A DNA stretch of 9,739 nt from Sphingomonas sp. Its GTDB lineage: Bacteria > Pseudomonadota > Alphaproteobacteria > Sphingomonadales > Sphingomonadaceae. The position numbers and the translations under genes are program-made. The DNA is taken from NCBI GenBank assembly GCA_025981625.1, contig JAICXF010000060.1, forward strand, positions 1 through 9,739. Direction: 5' to 3'. Under the pieces are notes generated by a model. That model was given only the letters and a program-made list of their open reading frames with translations, did no database searches and was not told where the DNA came from. Every line of letters begins with the position of its first letter. Position 1 is the stretch's first letter. Of this stretch, positions 7,616-9,739 are shown piece by piece.

Positions 7616-7644
7616 AACAAACTCCTTCGGCATGGTCGAGTCAA
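7616..7644 (-). promoter_or_regulatory. Possible promoter for the TonB receptor gene
   Basis: On the minus strand a TTGACT (7644-7639) is followed after 17 nt by TTTGTT (7621-7616), a fair -35 and a weak -10 hexamer. A start near 7609 would place the operator at about +28 to +41, where a bound repressor could block elongation. The -10 match is poor and sphingomonad promoters are not well predicted by eye, so this is a tentative call. Confidence 0.3.
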
Positions 7645-7716
7645 TTGCAGGGGGCCCGGCGGCCGTGCGGGTTTCCTTACGGCTGTGGCTTTCGCGCCAC
7701 GAACGAGGGTCCGAAA

Positions 7717-9291
7717 CTACCCGACACTTTCTCCGCGTCCGTAGTGAAGCGCAAAGTCGATAGCGTTCGCTTGCGCCGGGCTGCTGGTCGGCAGCCCGCG
7801 CACGAACGTGCCATGGTCGACCATCTTTGACGCGACGTCGGCGATCACCTCAGCGATGTCGCCGAGGAAGCTCGCGAGATCGTCGTCGGAAACGAACTTT
7901 GTGACTGGGTCAGGTCGCATGTCCAGTCCTTGCCCAAGCAGCACCTGCACCCAGCTTTCCTCCGCAAAGAGCTCGGCCGCGCCGTGCTTGAAGAAGCGGC
8001 CGGACGAGCGAAACAGTTCGAGTCGTTCGTTCAGGCTGTCAGGCACGTCCATCGTTCGCACATGATCCCAGAACGGATCGCCGCTTCGCCGGGTGACCTT
8101 GTAATGGGCAATAATGAAGTCCCGCACGTCCTCATATTCGGTGCGCGCCTGGCGGTTGAATTCGTCGATGTCGGCCGCCGCGAACCCGGTGGATGGAAAC
8201 AAAGCAAGCAGCTTGTGGATGCCCGTCTGGATCAGGTGGATGCTGGTCGATTCGAGCGGCTCGAGGAAGCCGGACGAAAGCCCGAGCGCGACCACGTTCT
8301 TGTCCCACGACTTGAGCCGCCGCCCCGGCGCGAACCGGACCGGACGCGGATCGGCGAGCGGCTCTCCGTCGAGATTCGCGAGCAGGGACTTGGCGACCTC
8401 CTCGTCGCTGATCAGCTCCGACGAATAAACGTAGCCGTTTCCGATCCGGTGCTGGAGCGGGATGCGCCACTGCCACCCCGCTTTGCGCGCGGTCGAGCGG
8501 GTATAGGGCGTCAACGGCTCGACGCCTTCGCACGGGACCGCCTGCGCTCGGTCGCATGGGAGCCAGTGGTTCCAATGTTCGTAGCCGTTGCCCAGCGTGT
8601 CGCCGATCAGGAGCGCGCGCATTCCCGAGCAGTCGACGAACAGATCGCCCTCGACTTCGCGGCCATCGTTCAATCGGACCTTGTCGACGAAGCCGCTCTC
8701 CGGGTCCTGAACCACGTCGACGATCCGGCCCTCGATCCGGGTCACCCCGCGCGCCTCGCTTTCGCCACGGAGGAAGCGCGCGAATTGCGATGCATCGAAG
8801 TGATAGGCGTAATCGATGTCCGCGAGCGGCGAGTTGGGGTTGCTCTTGTCGGGAAAGGCAAAGCGGTTCCGGAGGCTCGCTTCGCAGTTCAGCGCATAAT
8901 GGTCGAAGTGCACGACCTGGTCCGGAATACGCTGCCGCGCCGCAAGCCACAGCTGGTGCGGGTGAAGCCAAAGCATGTCGCGGCCGATCTTGCCGAACCC
9001 GTGGATGTAGCTTTCGCCTGGCTCACCCCAGTCGACAAACTGGATTCCGAGCTTGAACGTGGCCTTCGTGGCCGCAATCATCTTCAGCTCGTCAATGCCC
9101 GCGAGCGCCAGGAAATTGCGGATGTGCGGGATCGTCGCTTCGCCGACTCCGACGGTGCCGATCTCGTCGGATTCGATCAGCCGGATATCGACTTTGCTGA
9201 GCCATTGCGACAGCACGGCCGCGGTCATCCACCCGGCGGTCCCGCCGCCGACGATGGTCACCTTGCGAACGGGCTCGTCGGCTGCTGCCAA
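7717..9291 (-). CDS. Flavin-dependent tryptophan-halogenase family protein
   Basis: A 524-residue cytosolic FAD enzyme of the PrnA-like halogenase family, which uses reduced flavin, oxygen and halide to halogenate an indole-type substrate. The FAD-binding motif VGGGTAGWM is at 14-22, followed by GVGEATIP (48-55). Lys80 in TFKLGI matches the catalytic lysine, the WxWxIP signature is intact at 273-278, and Glu347 in LEPLESTS matches the second catalytic residue. Length is normal. The start is a TTG at 9291 with GGAG at 9299-9302 and a 7-nt spacer; no ATG lies nearby in frame. The gene is upstream of the TonB receptor on the same strand with 174 nt between, and divergent from the aroQ-like gene. 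A partner flavin reductase is not in the window. Homologues beside TonB receptors are frequent in sphingomonads, xanthomonads and Caulobacter relatives, mostly with unknown natural substrates; whether this one halogenates free tryptophan, another indole or something else is open. Confidence 0.93.
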   Translation of the reverse strand: MAAADEPVRKVTIVGGGTAGWMTAAVLSQWLSKVDIRLIESDEIGTVGVGEATIPHIRNFLALAGIDELKMIAATKATFKLGIQFVDWGEPGESYIHGFGKIGRDMLWLHPHQLWLAARQRIPDQVVHFDHYALNCEASLRNRFAFPDKSNPNSPLADIDYAYHFDASQFARFLRGESEARGVTRIEGRIVDVVQDPESGFVDKVRLNDGREVEGDLFVDCSGMRALLIGDTLGNGYEHWNHWLPCDRAQAVPCEGVEPLTPYTRSTARKAGWQWRIPLQHRIGNGYVYSSELISDEEVAKSLLANLDGEPLADPRPVRFAPGRRLKSWDKNVVALGLSSGFLEPLESTSIHLIQTGIHKLLALFPSTGFAAADIDEFNRQARTEYEDVRDFIIAHYKVTRRSGDPFWDHVRTMDVPDSLNERLELFRSSGRFFKHGAAELFAEESWVQVLLGQGLDMRPDPVTKFVSDDDLASFLGDIAEVIADVASKMVDHGTFVRGLPTSSPAQANAIDFALHYGRGESVG

Positions 9292-9462
9292 GTGAATTCT
9301 CCAAGCGAAGCGGGCCGCGCCTGCTTACAGGAACTCGCCGCCCTGTCGAAAGAAGCGACGACCGCCGTCGGGAGCATTGCCAAGCAGGGCAAGATTGCCG
9401 AGAGATGCAGGCTCAAAATTGCAGCGGGGTGAACGTGGCTCGGATCGTCAGGGCAGATCGTC
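9292..9462. other. Divergent intergenic region between halogenase and aroQ-like genes
   Basis: This 171-base gap must carry promoters for both divergent genes. It contains the halogenase ribosome site (9299-9302) and a short inverted repeat, TTGCC-N6-GGCAA, at 9377-9392. No copy of the TGTAACCGGTTACA operator is present, and no convincing -35/-10 pair was seen on either strand. Confidence 0.5.
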
Positions 9463-9739
9463 ATGGATGAGGGCGCATCGGGATCGATCCACGTGCTCAA
9501 CGGGCCCAACCTCAACCTTCTCGGGGAACGGCAGCCCGAGATTTACGGAACCGCCACGCTCGCCGACGTGGAACGCTCGTGCCGTTCAGTGTGCGACGCC
9601 GCCGGCGTAGCGCTCGAGTTTCACCAGACGAATAGCGAAGCGACGCTGGTCGACCAGATCCAGGCGGCCCGGAACTCGCGCGGGATCGTCATCAACCCGG
9701 CCGGTTGCTCCTATTCGGTACCCGTCCTTGATGCACTCA
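9463..9739 (+). CDS. aroQ: Type II 3-dehydroquinate dehydratase (AroQ), divergent, 5' part, runs off right edge
   Basis: AroQ dehydrates 3-dehydroquinate to 3-dehydroshikimate in the shikimate pathway, or in the reverse sense of supply during quinate breakdown, in the cytosol as a dodecamer. The window holds 92 codons of a protein usually about 145-150 residues. The hallmark VLNGPNLNLLGERQPEIYGT is present at residues 11-30, with the catalytic pair Arg and Tyr five residues apart in RQPEIY, as in known enzymes. The central motif is FHQTNSEATLVDQIQ, against the usual RQSN-E-LVD-IQ, and the next is INPAGCSYSVPV, where the family normally has a THTS run: the substrate-binding His after the Asn is replaced by Tyr and the loop looks one residue short. 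The ATG at 9463 is the only ATG start after an in-frame TGA at 9430; its ribosome site (AGGG at 9450-9453) is weak. It may be a paralogue rather than the housekeeping enzyme. Confidence 0.87.
   Translation, partial: MDEGASGSIHVLNGPNLNLLGERQPEIYGTATLADVERSCRSVCDAAGVALEFHQTNSEATLVDQIQAARNSRGIVINPAGCSYSVPVLDAL

Noticed and set aside
7543..7644. Extended N-terminus for the TonB receptor from the ATG at 7644
   Set aside because: It would put 34 charged residues before a perfect signal peptide and translate the operator; the ATG at 7542 has its own ribosome site.
7685..7700. Small hairpin GTGGC-N6-GCCAC after the halogenase stop as a terminator
   Set aside because: Only five base pairs and no T-tract follow on the minus strand, so it is not supported as an intrinsic terminator.
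7930..9432. 500-codon open frame on the plus strand opposite the halogenase gene
   Set aside because: The minus-strand frame has all halogenase motifs; the plus-strand translation shows no family features and mirrors codon bias of the true gene.

Overview
The window is a GC-rich stretch whose gene families and organisation point to a sphingomonad-like alphaproteobacterium: a large TonB receptor with a long N-terminal extension, a flavin-dependent tryptophan-halogenase homologue, a DUF6445-like protein and glycoside hydrolases with Tat-type leaders. The assignment rests on gene content and style only; no rRNA or other phylogenetic marker is present. It reads as an accessory carbohydrate-utilisation locus of the CUT type (TonB receptor, regulator and hydrolases), with an aroQ-like gene entering at the right edge.

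Layout: (1) 1-1193, minus strand: the N-terminal half of a family 3 glycoside hydrolase (BglX type), running off the left edge. (2) 1194-1358: a divergent control region with a perfect 16-bp palindrome at 1271-1286. (3) 1359-2354, plus: a LacI-family repressor, translationally coupled by a TGATG overlap to (4) 2354-3793, plus: a Tat-exported glycoamylase-like/GH144-type hydrolase. (5) 3790-4488, minus: a DUF6445-like protein with an HxD...H...R pattern, convergent with the hydrolase and overlapping its stop codon. (6) a hairpin terminator at 4491-4522. (7) 4540-7542, minus: a 1000-residue TonB-dependent receptor with a carboxypeptidase-regulatory-like N-domain. (8) 7543-7716: its leader, holding a second copy of the palindrome at 7568-7581. 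(9) 7717-9291, minus: a flavin-dependent halogenase homologue with all signature motifs. (10) 9292-9462: a divergent intergenic region. (11) 9463-9739, plus: the 5' part of a divergent type II dehydroquinase gene (aroQ), running off the right edge.

Proposed working: the receptor imports an oligosaccharide across the outer membrane, the GH144-like endo-enzyme and the GH3 exo-enzyme cut it in the periplasm, and the LacI regulator controls its own operon, the GH3 gene and the receptor through the shared palindrome. The GH3 + GH144 pair is the combination known from beta-1,2-glucan utilisation, so beta-1,2-glucan or sophoro-oligosaccharides are the best substrate guess (inference). The halogenase and the DUF6445-like protein flank the receptor on the same strand; their role is unknown and they are the most novel part of the window. 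No tRNA, rRNA, CRISPR array, insertion sequence or phage gene was seen, and no gene-free stretch exceeds 300 bases.
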